Of a stretch of DNA of 54,562 nt, positions 7,434-15,540 are shown in pieces. Each line of letters starts with the position of its first letter. The stretch's first letter is position 1. Made by a program: the position numbers and the translations under genes. The notes below the pieces were generated by a model. The model was given only the letters and a program-made list of their open reading frames with translations, did no database searches and was not told where the DNA came from. Origin of the DNA: Methylobacterium gregans (GTDB lineage Bacteria; Pseudomonadota; Alphaproteobacteria; Rhizobiales; Beijerinckiaceae); the NCBI RefSeq assembly GCF_022179245.1, contig NZ_BPQM01000070.1, positions 1-54,562 on the forward strand, in the 5' to 3' direction.

Positions 7434-9418
7434 GTCGGGCTCCTCGGCGCGTGCTCGGCCGGGACGAAGCCGAGATCGCGCAGTGTGGCGTCAGCCTCCG
7501 GCGTGTGGAGAAGATCGAGGAAGGCGGCGAGCGCCGGGCTCCGCTGCGCGGATTCACGGCAGGCGAGGTCGTAATGCTCCTCGGTCAGGGCCAGGAAGCC
7601 GAGGCCGTAGGCCTCCGCGACGCTCGCGATCGCGACGCCCCAATCGGCCCGGCCCTGGGCCACGGCGGCCGCGACGGCGTTGTGTGAGCGCGGCTGGTTC
7701 CAGAACCCGGCCGGCCGGGTCCCGTTCAGGAGACCGTCGACGAGAAGACGGGTCCCCGATCCTGCGTTGCGGTTGACCATCACGGCCTTCGGATCGGCGA
7801 GCGCGGCGGCCACCGCCTCCGCGGCCTCTCGGCCCTCGAAGCGCGGATCCCCGGCGCGGAAGACCACACCCTGCAGGCGGCGCCAGCCGGGGATCAGCGC
7901 CATGCCGGGGTCAAGGAAGGGGGCGTTGTAGCGGCCGCTCGCGGGGTCGAAGAGGTGCATAGCGGCAAGATCGCACTCGTGCCGGCGCAGAGCCGCGAGG
8001 CCGCCTGCCGAGCCGACCCACATGGTCCGCGCACGGTAGCCGCGCTCGGCCAGGAGCCCGACCACGCGATCGAGTCCGACGCAGTGGCTGCCGACGATGG
8101 TGAGGTCCGGCGGGCGCACGCCGGCGCCCAAGCGCAACACCGGAACGGTCTCGCCCGCCTCCATCCCGGCGCGGGCGGCCGGCACCGCGAAGAAGCCGTC
8201 CGCCTGCGAGAAGGCGGTGACCGAGCCCGACCCCTTCGGCAGGGGGAGGGCTGCCAACCCTTGCGGTCCGCGCACGAGCGAGGCCATCACGAACTCGGTG
8301 CGGCCGAGTTCCGAGGACAGGCGCTGCGGCAGGATCGCCTCGACGGTTTCCTCCTCGCGCGGCGGCAGTCCGGCGAGCGCCCGCACGAGCGGCACCACGA
8401 AATCGTGGAAGGTGAACATCGCCGATGTCGGAAAGCCCGGCAGGACGACGATCGGCTTGCCCTGCGCGGCGGCGAGGCAGAGGGGCTTGCCGGGCTTGAG
8501 GGCGACGCCGTGCACGAGGATGCCGGGGGCGCCCAGCCGCGACAGGATGCGGTGCGAGACGTCTCCCGCGCCCTTGGAGGTGCCGCCCGAGAGCACGACC
8601 AGATCGTGATCGCGCAGGGCGCCTCGCAGCACTTCCTCCAGCGCCGCCTCGTCGTCGCGCACGATGCCGAGCCGCGCGGGCTCGCCGCCGTTCTCCGCCA
8701 CGGACGCCGCCACGATCGCCCCGTTCGAATCGTAGATCGCGCCGGGCCGCAGGCGCTCGCCCGGTGCCACCAGTTCATCGCCTGTCGAGAGGACCGCGAC
8801 CTTCGGGCGCCGCACCACCGCCACGGTGGAGAGGCCGCAGGCGGCCAGCATGCCGACCTCACGGGCCGTGATCACCGTGCCCCGGCGCAGCACCGTCTCG
8901 CCCGCCGCCATGTCGGCGCCGGCATAGCCGACGAACTGGCCGGGCCGCACCGCGGCGGCGACGTCGATGGCGAGCGCCGCGCCGTCGAACTCGGTCTGCT
9001 CGACCATCACCACGGCGTCGGACCCGCGCGGAATCATACCGCCGGTGGCGATCGGCGTGGCCGTGCCGGGATCAACCGGCAGGGACGGCGCAACCCCGCA
9101 GGCGAGAATCTCCCGATTGAGGGCGAGGCGGCGCGGGCTTGCGGGGCCTGCCCCCTCGACGTCGACGGCCCGCAGCGCGAAACCGTCGACGAGGGCGCGG
9201 TCGAAGGGCGGCACGTCGATCGGAGAGGCGACGTCGCTGGCGAGCACCCGTCCCGGCGCCTCGGCCAGCGGCACGGACTCGGCCGGCAGAGCCGCGTGCG
9301 GCACGGCGGCCCGGAAGGCGTCGAGCGCCGCCTCCCGACTCATCACGGTGAGGAACTGCTCCTGGCGCGATGCGGCGGCGAGCCGCTCGGCGAAGGCGGC
9401 CGGATCGTCGGACTTCAT
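7430..9418 (-). CDS. MoeA domain fused to a periplasmic-binding-protein-like domain
   Basis: This 662-residue fusion has a MoeA-like domain in residues 1-410 (PPFDRALVDGFAL, IATGGMIPRGSDAVVMVEQT, LSGGTSKGAGDVSH, VLPGFPTSAMFTF) and a PBP-like domain from about 435 on (LTIVGSHCVGLDRVV, VMVNRNAGSGTRLLVD, SHNAVAAAVAQGRADWGVAI). The second domain resembles ModA/LysR-type oxyanion binders but has no signal peptide, so it would work in the cytoplasm. Such fusions are known in archaea and some bacteria. The PBP part may deliver or sense metal oxyanion or cofactor. The start at 9418 overlaps the upstream gene by four bases. A longer frame to 9796 is rejected as overlap. Confidence 0.88.
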   Translation of the reverse strand: MKSDDPAAFAERLAAASRQEQFLTVMSREAALDAFRAAVPHAALPAESVPLAEAPGRVLASDVASPIDVPPFDRALVDGFALRAVDVEGAGPASPRRLALNREILACGVAPSLPVDPGTATPIATGGMIPRGSDAVVMVEQTEFDGAALAIDVAAAVRPGQFVGYAGADMAAGETVLRRGTVITAREVGMLAACGLSTVAVVRRPKVAVLSTGDELVAPGERLRPGAIYDSNGAIVAASVAENGGEPARLGIVRDDEAALEEVLRGALRDHDLVVLSGGTSKGAGDVSHRILSRLGAPGILVHGVALKPGKPLCLAAAQGKPIVVLPGFPTSAMFTFHDFVVPLVRALAGLPPREEETVEAILPQRLSSELGRTEFVMASLVRGPQGLAALPLPKGSGSVTAFSQADGFFAVPAARAGMEAGETVPVLRLGAGVRPPDLTIVGSHCVGLDRVVGLLAERGYRARTMWVGSAGGLAALRRHECDLAAMHLFDPASGRYNAPFLDPGMALIPGWRRLQGVVFRAGDPRFEGREAAEAVAAALADPKAVMVNRNAGSGTRLLVDGLLNGTRPAGFWNQPRSHNAVAAAVAQGRADWGVAIASVAEAYGLGFLALTEEHYDLACRESAQRSPALAAFLDLLHTPEADATLRDLGFVPAEHAPRSPT

Positions 9419-10509
9419 AGCGGTCGGACCTCGACCTGATCGCCGGCGGGATGGCCCTCGCGTTCGGGCGCCACCAGCACGAACCCGTCCGCCTGGAGGA
9501 GCCGGCGCAGGGGCAGCTCGAAACCGCCGAGCGGCTCGACGCCCTCTGGATGACGGCGGACGAAGACGATCTCGGCCAGACCGATGACGGAGGCGATCTT
9601 GCGCAGGAGCGTGGCCGGCATGCCCGGCGCCTCGCGCGTCCCTCCAAGGCGCGCGAGGAGCGGGGTTCCGAGCGCCAGGAACGCCGCGAACGCCGCCTCG
9701 GGTCGCCCCGGCAGGACCAGCACAGGCCGGCCCGCTGCCTCGCCGAGGGCGGCGGTCTCGCCGGGCCGCAGGGCGATGCCCTGGACGTGGAGCCATCCCG
9801 CGCGGGCAAGTCCCGCGGCGCTCCGGTCGGTGCGGCCGTACCCGCTCCCGCCGAGGACGAGTACCGCGTCGGCCTCGCCCGCGCGGATGGCGCAGGCGAT
9901 TGCCTCCTCGTCGTCCGGGACGGCAACGCGCTCTGCCTCGCCGCCCCTGTCCTCGATCAGGGCGGTCAGGAGCGGCGACAGGCCGTCCGGCGTCGCGGAG
10001 CCCGTCACGACGAGGCGCAGGCGGGGCACGCGGACCGCGACGGAGTCTAAGCCGGCCATCGCCAGGGCCAAGATTTGGAGGGGCCCGATCCGCTCACCCG
10101 CCACGAGCAGGCGCTCGCCCGCCGCCAAATCGTCGCCAGGCCCACGGGTGCCTTCCCGGGGGGCGACATCCACCACGGCGCCGTACTCCTCCAGACCTTC
10201 CGGCGGCAGGATTGCATCGGCGCCGGGCGGCAGCGCATCGCCCGCCTCGATCCAGGCAGATCCGTGTGACAGCGGCACCGGCGCGTAGGGCGAGGCACCG
10301 CCGATCGCGACCGCATCCACCGTATAACCGTCACGCGCAGCCACGAGGCAGGCGGGCAGCGGGCGCAGGGCACCGACTGCACCGGCGGAGATTCTGCCGC
10401 GCGCGGCCCCGAGCGGGAGAAGCCGCTCCGCGACAGGCTTGGCGGCGGCGCCGAGCAGGCCGAGCGCGTCCCCGAGCGGCATCAGCGCCGCGGAGGCGGG
10501 CCGGCTCAT
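9415..10509 (-). CDS. Divergent MoeA-like molybdopterin-binding protein
   Basis: This 364-residue protein is the third MoeA-type member of the operon and its first gene. It keeps the fold markers ACLVAARDGYTVDA, GDALPPGADAILPPEG, VVTGSATPDG, VLGGSGYGRTDRSA and VLPGRPEAAFAAF. However, the loop that reads SGGVSxGxxD in true MoeA is altered (GGSGYGRTD), so catalysis may be changed or lost. It might act as a cofactor carrier or a specificity factor. The start at 10509 is chosen. An ATG at 10599 would add 30 low-information residues and cannot be excluded. It is divergent from the WD40-cytochrome gene. Confidence 0.82.
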   Translation of the reverse strand: MSRPASAALMPLGDALGLLGAAAKPVAERLLPLGAARGRISAGAVGALRPLPACLVAARDGYTVDAVAIGGASPYAPVPLSHGSAWIEAGDALPPGADAILPPEGLEEYGAVVDVAPREGTRGPGDDLAAGERLLVAGERIGPLQILALAMAGLDSVAVRVPRLRLVVTGSATPDGLSPLLTALIEDRGGEAERVAVPDDEEAIACAIRAGEADAVLVLGGSGYGRTDRSAAGLARAGWLHVQGIALRPGETAALGEAAGRPVLVLPGRPEAAFAAFLALGTPLLARLGGTREAPGMPATLLRKIASVIGLAEIVFVRRHPEGVEPLGGFELPLRRLLQADGFVLVAPEREGHPAGDQVEVRPL

Positions 10510-10717
10510 CCGCGCCCGCACCCGAGGCGGGATGCGGTCGGCGGCGGGCTCGGCGGCAAGGGTGTTCCGGCGCGCGTCATCGCTGGAGCGATGCGTCATC
10601 CTCGGGCGCGGATCAAGGTCTTGCGTAGCGCGCGTCGGAGAACCGCAGGTCGCGTGATGGCGACATCTCGACCGCGGCTCGGCTATGGTCCGCCCGCTGG
10701 ACCGAGGATCAGCCCCC

Positions 10718-12034
10718 ATGACGTGTCTCCACCGGCTTCCCGGCCAGCTGCTGGCCGGGTTGCTTGCCGCCCTGCCCATCGTTCTGCTCCTAGCTCTGCC
10801 CATCCCGGCCTCGGCCCAGATGCGGGGGCACGGGGGACCGGTCCGCGCCCTCGCCCTGAGCCCGGACGGGCGACTGGCCATCTCCGGCAGTTTCGACCAG
10901 TCGGCGATCCTGTGGGGCCTCGACACCGGCGCGGCGCTGGGCGTGCTGCGCTTCCACGAGGGCGCCGTGAACGCCGTCGCGGCGCTGCCCGACGGGCGCT
11001 TCGCCAGCGCCTCGGAGGACGGGCGCATCGCCCTCTGGCGGCTCGGGCGCGCGGAGCCGGAACAGGTGCTCGACGGGCATTCCGGGCCGGTGGCGGGCCT
11101 CTCGGTGTCGGCGGACGGTACCGCGCTCGCGTCCGCCTCCTGGGACGGGACGGCGCGGGTCTGGCCGCTCGGCGGGGGAGACCCCCGTGTGCTGGAGGGG
11201 CATCGGGGCAACGTCAACGCGATCGCCTTCTTGGCCGACGGGCGGCCGGTGACGGCGGGCGCCGACGCGACCGTGCGGGTCTGGCCGCGCGACGGGACCT
11301 CCCTCACCATCGCCACGCTGCCCACGGCGCTCAGCGCGCTCGCGGTGACGGCGGACGGGGAGATCGCGGCGGCCGGCGCGGACGCGACCCTGCGCTTCCT
11401 GCGGACGGACGGGACGGTCCGTGCCACCGTCGAACTCGGGCCGCAGCCCGTGATCGCACTGGCGCCGTCGCCCGACGGAACGCGCGTCGCGGCGGCGACC
11501 GCCGGCGGGACCGTGGCGGTGGTCGAGCGCGAGACGGCCCGCGTGCTGCTGCGGCTCGTCGGGCCGGGCCTGCCGGTCTGGTCGGTCGCTTGGCGGCCGG
11601 ACGGGCGCGAGCTCGTCACGGGCGGCGGCGACCGGCTCGTGCGGCGCTGGGACGCGCGGAGCGGCGAGCCGATCGGGGCGCTCGCCATGCCGCGCCCGGG
11701 CGATCCGCTGGCGGCCTATCACGGCGACCGGGGTGCGGAGGTGTTCGGGGCCTGCGTCGCCTGCCACACCCTGACGCCGGGCGAGGGCACCCGCGCGGGC
11801 CCGACGCTCTCCGGCCTGTTCGGCCGCCGCATCGCCAGCTTGCCGGACTACCGCTACTCCGAGCCGCTGAAGCGCCTGGACATCGTCTGGACGCCCGAGA
11901 CCGTGGCGCGCCTCTTCGAGGTCGGCCCGGCCCGCTACACGCCGGGCACGAAGATGCCCGAGCAGACCATCGGCAGCGCCGCCGACCGGGAGGCGCTGGT
12001 CCGCTTCCTGGAGAAGGCGACGCGCCTGCCCTAG
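10718..12034 (+). CDS. Exported seven-bladed WD40 propeller with C-terminal cytochrome c domain
   Basis: The 438-residue protein has a signal peptide (LLAGLLAALPIVLLLALPIPASAQ), about seven WD40-like repeats (GHGGPVRALALSPDG, HEGAVNAVAALPDG, GHSGPVAGLSV, GHRGNVNAIAF and three weaker ones), and a class I cytochrome c domain. The heme site is C346-V-A-C349-H350, and the likely axial methionine is in GTKMPEQTI. It would carry one covalent heme in the periplasm. Its place beside the FDH3 locus suggests it takes electrons from formate oxidation, but this is inference. ATG 10718 is preferred over 10685 because it begins the signal peptide. Its stop shares CTAG with the convergent polyferredoxin gene. 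Confidence 0.85.
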   Translation: MTCLHRLPGQLLAGLLAALPIVLLLALPIPASAQMRGHGGPVRALALSPDGRLAISGSFDQSAILWGLDTGAALGVLRFHEGAVNAVAALPDGRFASASEDGRIALWRLGRAEPEQVLDGHSGPVAGLSVSADGTALASASWDGTARVWPLGGGDPRVLEGHRGNVNAIAFLADGRPVTAGADATVRVWPRDGTSLTIATLPTALSALAVTADGEIAAAGADATLRFLRTDGTVRATVELGPQPVIALAPSPDGTRVAAATAGGTVAVVERETARVLLRLVGPGLPVWSVAWRPDGRELVTGGGDRLVRRWDARSGEPIGALAMPRPGDPLAAYHGDRGAEVFGACVACHTLTPGEGTRAGPTLSGLFGRRIASLPDYRYSEPLKRLDIVWTPETVARLFEVGPARYTPGTKMPEQTIGSAADREALVRFLEKATRLP

Positions 12035-14058
12035 CTGTCGGCGCGCTCGCGGAAGTAGTCCTCGCTCGTGCGCGGCTTGGCGCGCTCGGGCGCCGCGTGC
12101 GGGTCGAAGCCCTGGTTGAGCGCCGCCTCGACGCGGCAATCGTCGCACATCGTCAGCGAGCGGACGCGCTCCGCCCCGGCCGGGCCGGTGAACATCCAGT
12201 GCTTCTCGGCCAGGCGCTCGATCACCCGCTCGATCGTCGCGCGCGTGCCGAAGGGCTTGGCGCAGACCGTGCAGCAGAAGGGCTCCTCCTCCTTCACGAC
12301 GCGCCGGGGTGCCGACCAGGCCTCGAAATCCACCTGCGGGATCAGCGAGATCACGTCCTCCGGGCAGGTCGCGGCGCAGAGGCCGCACTGCACGCACAGG
12401 CTCTCCTCGAAACCGAGGAGCGGCTTGTCGGCGCTGTCGGTGAGTGCGTGGGTCGGGCAGGCACTCACGCAGGAGAGGCAGAGCGTGCAGTCCTGCGTGC
12501 GGAAATCGAGGCCGCCGAAGGGCGCGCCCGCCGCGAGCGGGACCCGGGCGACGGGAGCGGGGGCCGCGACATGCATCTCCCGGAAGGCCTGCCGCAGCAC
12601 CGCGCGCTTGGCCCCCTCGGGCACGAGGCCGGCCGGGTTCGCGGTCGGGGTCCCGAGCGGCGCCGCACGGAGCGCCTCGCCCAGCGCGTCCGGATCGTCG
12701 GTCTCGAGCGTCGCGACGAGCGCCGCGCCGGTCTCCGGGCCGTAGCCCAGGGCCCGCGCCAGGGTGTCGGCGAGGTCGAGGGTGCGGTGGAGGGGCGCCA
12801 GATCATGCTTGGGGCGGGCCCGGGTCAGCACGCGGACGCCCGCCGCCCCGTAGGCGAACAGGGCCGCGATCGCCTCCGGACCGATCTGAGTGACCTCGTT
12901 GACCTGCATCGGCAGAACGTGGGCCGGCAGCCCGTCGCCGTAGCGGCCGAGCGCATCGATCAGCGGCTCGCCGTGATCGCCGTCGTGGAAGAGGACGAGC
13001 GCGCGTGCCCCGCCCGCGTCCCGATAGGCCTTCATCAGGCTGCGCAGGCGCCGCATCAGCGCGTCGGCCGGGGGCAGGGCGTAGGCGGCGGCGCCCGTGG
13101 GGCAGACCGCCGCACAGCTGCCGCAGCCCGCGCAGACATGCGGATCGATGGCCACCGTATCGCCCGCCGAGGTGATCGCGCCGGTCGGGCAGACCTCCAG
13201 GCAGCGCGTGCAGCCGGTGATGCGCGAGCGCGAATGGGCGCAGAGCGCGGCGTGGAAGTCGACGAAGCGCGGCTTGTCGAACTCGCCGACGAGGTGCGAG
13301 GCCTGCATCACCAGCCGCTCGACCGCGGCGGGGTCGCGCGGGTCGGCGCGCAGATAGCCGGCACGGACGTCGTGGGCCGGGAAGAGCGGCGTGCCCCCCG
13401 AGAGGTCGAGCACGAGGTCGCAGGTCGAGACGGCGCCGTTTCGCGCCTGTCCGAAGACGAGGTGCGTGCGCGAGGAGGGCGCGGGCACGGCGTAGTCGTC
13501 GATGCGCAGCTCGAACGCGCCGAGATGCCCCTTCGCGCCCCGGATCGTCCCCTGCAACACCGGGAAGGTGTTGCGAAGGAGCGGCGCGACCTCGCCCGGC
13601 CGGCTCAGCAGCACGGTGACGTCGAGATGCTCGGCGAGCCGCTGCCCGGCCTCGACCGCGACCGCGTCGCGCCCGTAGATCAGCGCAACGCCGCGGCTCT
13701 CCAGCGGCACGGTCCCAGCGGCCGGCACCGGCTCGGACGCGGCGGCGAGGAGCGCCGCCATCTTCGGTCCCGCGGCGGCGGCCTCCGACGACCAGCCGGC
13801 GCTCTCCCGGATCTTGGCGTAGGCGACGCGGTCCTCGGCCGCCATCTCCTCCGCCACCTCGTCGAAGAGCGGCGCCTGGAGCGTGCAGGAGACCGTTACC
13901 GGCCCGCCCGCTTCCAGGGCTTCGCGGAAGCGGTCGAGGTCGCGGCCGCAGAGCTGGTCGGCAGTGGCGACGCGACCGCCGCAGCCCCGGCCGATGGCGG
14001 CTGCGTCGAGGGGCATCGTCCGCTCGCAGGAGCAGGCGAGGATGAGACGGTCGGACAC
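12031..14058 (-). CDS. Large polyferredoxin (four 4Fe-4S motifs), formate dehydrogenase locus
   Basis: This 675-residue cytoplasmic iron-sulfur protein has ferredoxin motifs CTRCLEVCPTGAI, CAGCGSCAAVCPTGAA, CTLCLSCVSACPTHAL and CVQCGLCAATCPEDVI. There are also two extra cysteine pairs near the ends: LACSCERTMPLD at the N-terminus and CTVCAKPFGT with MCDDCRVEAAL at the C-terminus. In related genomes such a gene sits beside FDH accessory genes. The role is not established. Electron transfer or cluster delivery to the dehydrogenase is plausible. GTG at 14058 (VSDRLILACSCE) is chosen with an AGG ribosome site. The frame runs on upstream to 14775, antisense to the next gene, which is an artefact. 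Confidence 0.85.
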   Translation of the reverse strand: MSDRLILACSCERTMPLDAAAIGRGCGGRVATADQLCGRDLDRFREALEAGGPVTVSCTLQAPLFDEVAEEMAAEDRVAYAKIRESAGWSSEAAAAGPKMAALLAAASEPVPAAGTVPLESRGVALIYGRDAVAVEAGQRLAEHLDVTVLLSRPGEVAPLLRNTFPVLQGTIRGAKGHLGAFELRIDDYAVPAPSSRTHLVFGQARNGAVSTCDLVLDLSGGTPLFPAHDVRAGYLRADPRDPAAVERLVMQASHLVGEFDKPRFVDFHAALCAHSRSRITGCTRCLEVCPTGAITSAGDTVAIDPHVCAGCGSCAAVCPTGAAAYALPPADALMRRLRSLMKAYRDAGGARALVLFHDGDHGEPLIDALGRYGDGLPAHVLPMQVNEVTQIGPEAIAALFAYGAAGVRVLTRARPKHDLAPLHRTLDLADTLARALGYGPETGAALVATLETDDPDALGEALRAAPLGTPTANPAGLVPEGAKRAVLRQAFREMHVAAPAPVARVPLAAGAPFGGLDFRTQDCTLCLSCVSACPTHALTDSADKPLLGFEESLCVQCGLCAATCPEDVISLIPQVDFEAWSAPRRVVKEEEPFCCTVCAKPFGTRATIERVIERLAEKHWMFTGPAGAERVRSLTMCDDCRVEAALNQGFDPHAAPERAKPRTSEDYFRERADS

Positions 14059-14090
14059 GGATGAACCTGGGACGAGACGTGACACACGGG

Positions 14091-14122
14091 CCCCTTCGCG
14101 CGAAAGGGGATGCCCCTTATAC
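14091..14122. promoter_or_regulatory. Clustered CCCCTT/AAGGGG half-sites in divergent promoter region
   Basis: Three copies of one half-site lie between the divergent polyferredoxin and ligase-like genes: CCCCTT (14091-14096), AAGGGG (14104-14109) and CCCCTT (14113-14118). The last two form a perfect inverted repeat with a three-base spacer. TTATAC at 14117-14122 could be the -10 of a plus-strand promoter. The arrangement looks like an operator. No regulator is assigned. Confidence 0.4.
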
Positions 14123-14200
14123 GCGAAGCATTCTAAACGACGAGCCGACATGCGGGCGCAGGCCCCCTCTCGTCCTCGCCGGTCCGGCCGGACCCACGCC

Positions 14201-14983
14201 ATGCAGCAGACGATGCCACCGACGACGCCAGGAAGCGCATCCTCCACCGCGCCGCCCGATCCCATGCCGCGCGCCGGCCTGATCCTGCCCCCGGGCTTCA
14301 GCGGCCTGACCGTCGCGGGCGATGCCCACGCGGCGGCGTGCCGGCTTGCGGGCGCGGGCGAGGCGGAGGCCGCGACCCTGGTGCTCGGAAGCCGTGCGGA
14401 CCTCCTCGACCTCGCGGTGGTGCTGGCCCCGGACGAGCCCCTGCGCACGGCGCGGCGCGCCTTCTTCGCCGGCATGGCAGCCCTCGCCGACGCCGTCGGG
14501 ATCTTCGGACCGCCGGAGATTCCGGTGCGGATCGTCTGGCCCGGCACCCTGACGTTCAACGGCGCACGCCTCGGCGGCGGACGCCTGGGCTGGCCCGAGG
14601 GCTGCGCCGAGGAAGCGGTGCCGGACTGGCTCGTCTTCTCCGCCACGTTGATCGTCTCGAAGGCCGCCGCGGGCGATCCAGGACTGACGCCCGAATCGAC
14701 CGCCCTGGACGAGGAGGGCTTCCCGCCCGACCTGCAGGGTCCCGTCGCGGAGAGCTTCGCGCGCCACCTCACCAAAGCGTTCGAGGTCTGGCGCGAGGAC
14801 GGTTTCGACCGTCTCGCGGCTCGCTACCTCGGCCGCCTGGAGGACGAGCGCCGGAGCCTCGCGCTCGACGGCGACGGGGCCCGGCTGGTGCGCGCTGACG
14901 GCAGCGCGGAGCGCGTCCCCCTGATCGCGGCCCTCCTGGCACCGGCTTGGCGCGATGCGGGGACCGGAGGGGTCCGCCTGTGA
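14201..14983 (+). CDS. Biotin/lipoate-protein ligase-like protein of the formate dehydrogenase locus
   Basis: The 260-residue protein shows parts of the biotin/lipoate ligase fold: DEPLRTARRAFFAGMAALADAV, VRIVWPGTLTFNGARLGG and WLVFSATLIVSK. The canonical catalytic GRGRxGR-type loop is not visible, so it may bind a cofactor or lipoyl-like group rather than catalyse ligation. It heads a plus-strand chain in which the next start codon overlaps its stop (GTGA). ATG 14201 is chosen, and ATG 14150 would add 17 residues. Genes of this type recur beside periplasmic FDH in alphaproteobacteria. The actual role is unknown. Confidence 0.75.
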   Translation: MQQTMPPTTPGSASSTAPPDPMPRAGLILPPGFSGLTVAGDAHAAACRLAGAGEAEAATLVLGSRADLLDLAVVLAPDEPLRTARRAFFAGMAALADAVGIFGPPEIPVRIVWPGTLTFNGARLGGGRLGWPEGCAEEAVPDWLVFSATLIVSKAAAGDPGLTPESTALDEEGFPPDLQGPVAESFARHLTKAFEVWREDGFDRLAARYLGRLEDERRSLALDGDGARLVRADGSAERVPLIAALLAPAWRDAGTGGVRL

Positions 14984-15540
14984 GCCTGAAGCTTCCGAGG
15001 ACACTGCGGCTCGATCCCTCCGACACCTTCGTGTTCGAGAACGCCGCCGAGCCGGGTGAATGGGCGGTGACGGGCTCGTTCCTGTTCTTCGACACCGACC
15101 TCGCGGCGCTCGGTCCGAAAGCGCGCGTGGCCTTCCGCTCCGGCTTCGTCGGGATCACGTCGCTGGGCTTCTCGACGCTGATCGTGGTGAGCGAGGCGAG
15201 CGAGGCGGAGCGCGACGCGGCGGTGGAGGCGTTGGCCGCTCATATCCTGACACGCTTCGGCGCGCCGGATGGGGAGACGGCCCGCGCCGCGGCGCGCGAG
15301 GAGATCGACGTGGCGGCCTCGCTGTGCAACCTGCCGGTCGGCAGCGTGGTGGCGATGCACCGTGCCGCGGAGGGCGGCGAGATCCGCGAGGAGTTCCGCA
15401 CCCTGCACCAGCGCCCCGGCTCGGACCGGCTGCACGGGCGCGCCTTCCACTTCGTCGAGACCGATGCCGAAGAGCCCGAGGAGCGGGCCGATCTCGTCGG
15501 CCTCCTGCGCGGCAAACCGGCGGAGCGCCGAGGATCATGA
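14980..15540 (+). CDS. DUF6505-type protein of the formate dehydrogenase locus
   Basis: This 186-residue soluble protein starts with GTG at 14980, overlapping the previous stop. A GGAGG ribosome site lies about ten bases upstream, and it begins SLKLPRTLRLDPSDTFVFENAAEPGEW. It has an alternating beta-strand and helix pattern and no membrane segment, signal or cysteine motif. The family assignment rests on the gene neighbourhood and general look rather than a search. It overlaps the next gene by four bases (ATGA), so both are coupled. Its function is unknown and probably linked to FDH maturation or activity. Confidence 0.7.
   Translation: MSLKLPRTLRLDPSDTFVFENAAEPGEWAVTGSFLFFDTDLAALGPKARVAFRSGFVGITSLGFSTLIVVSEASEAERDAAVEALAAHILTRFGAPDGETARAAAREEIDVAASLCNLPVGSVVAMHRAAEGGEIREEFRTLHQRPGSDRLHGRAFHFVETDAEEPEERADLVGLLRGKPAERRGS

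Noticed and set aside
10591..14064. Very long plus-strand frame (1157 codons) across the WD40-cytochrome and polyferredoxin genes
   Set aside because: It reads as Arg/Ala/Gly-rich shadow sequence with no motif. High GC content keeps alternative frames open; the ferredoxin cysteine motifs are on the other strand.
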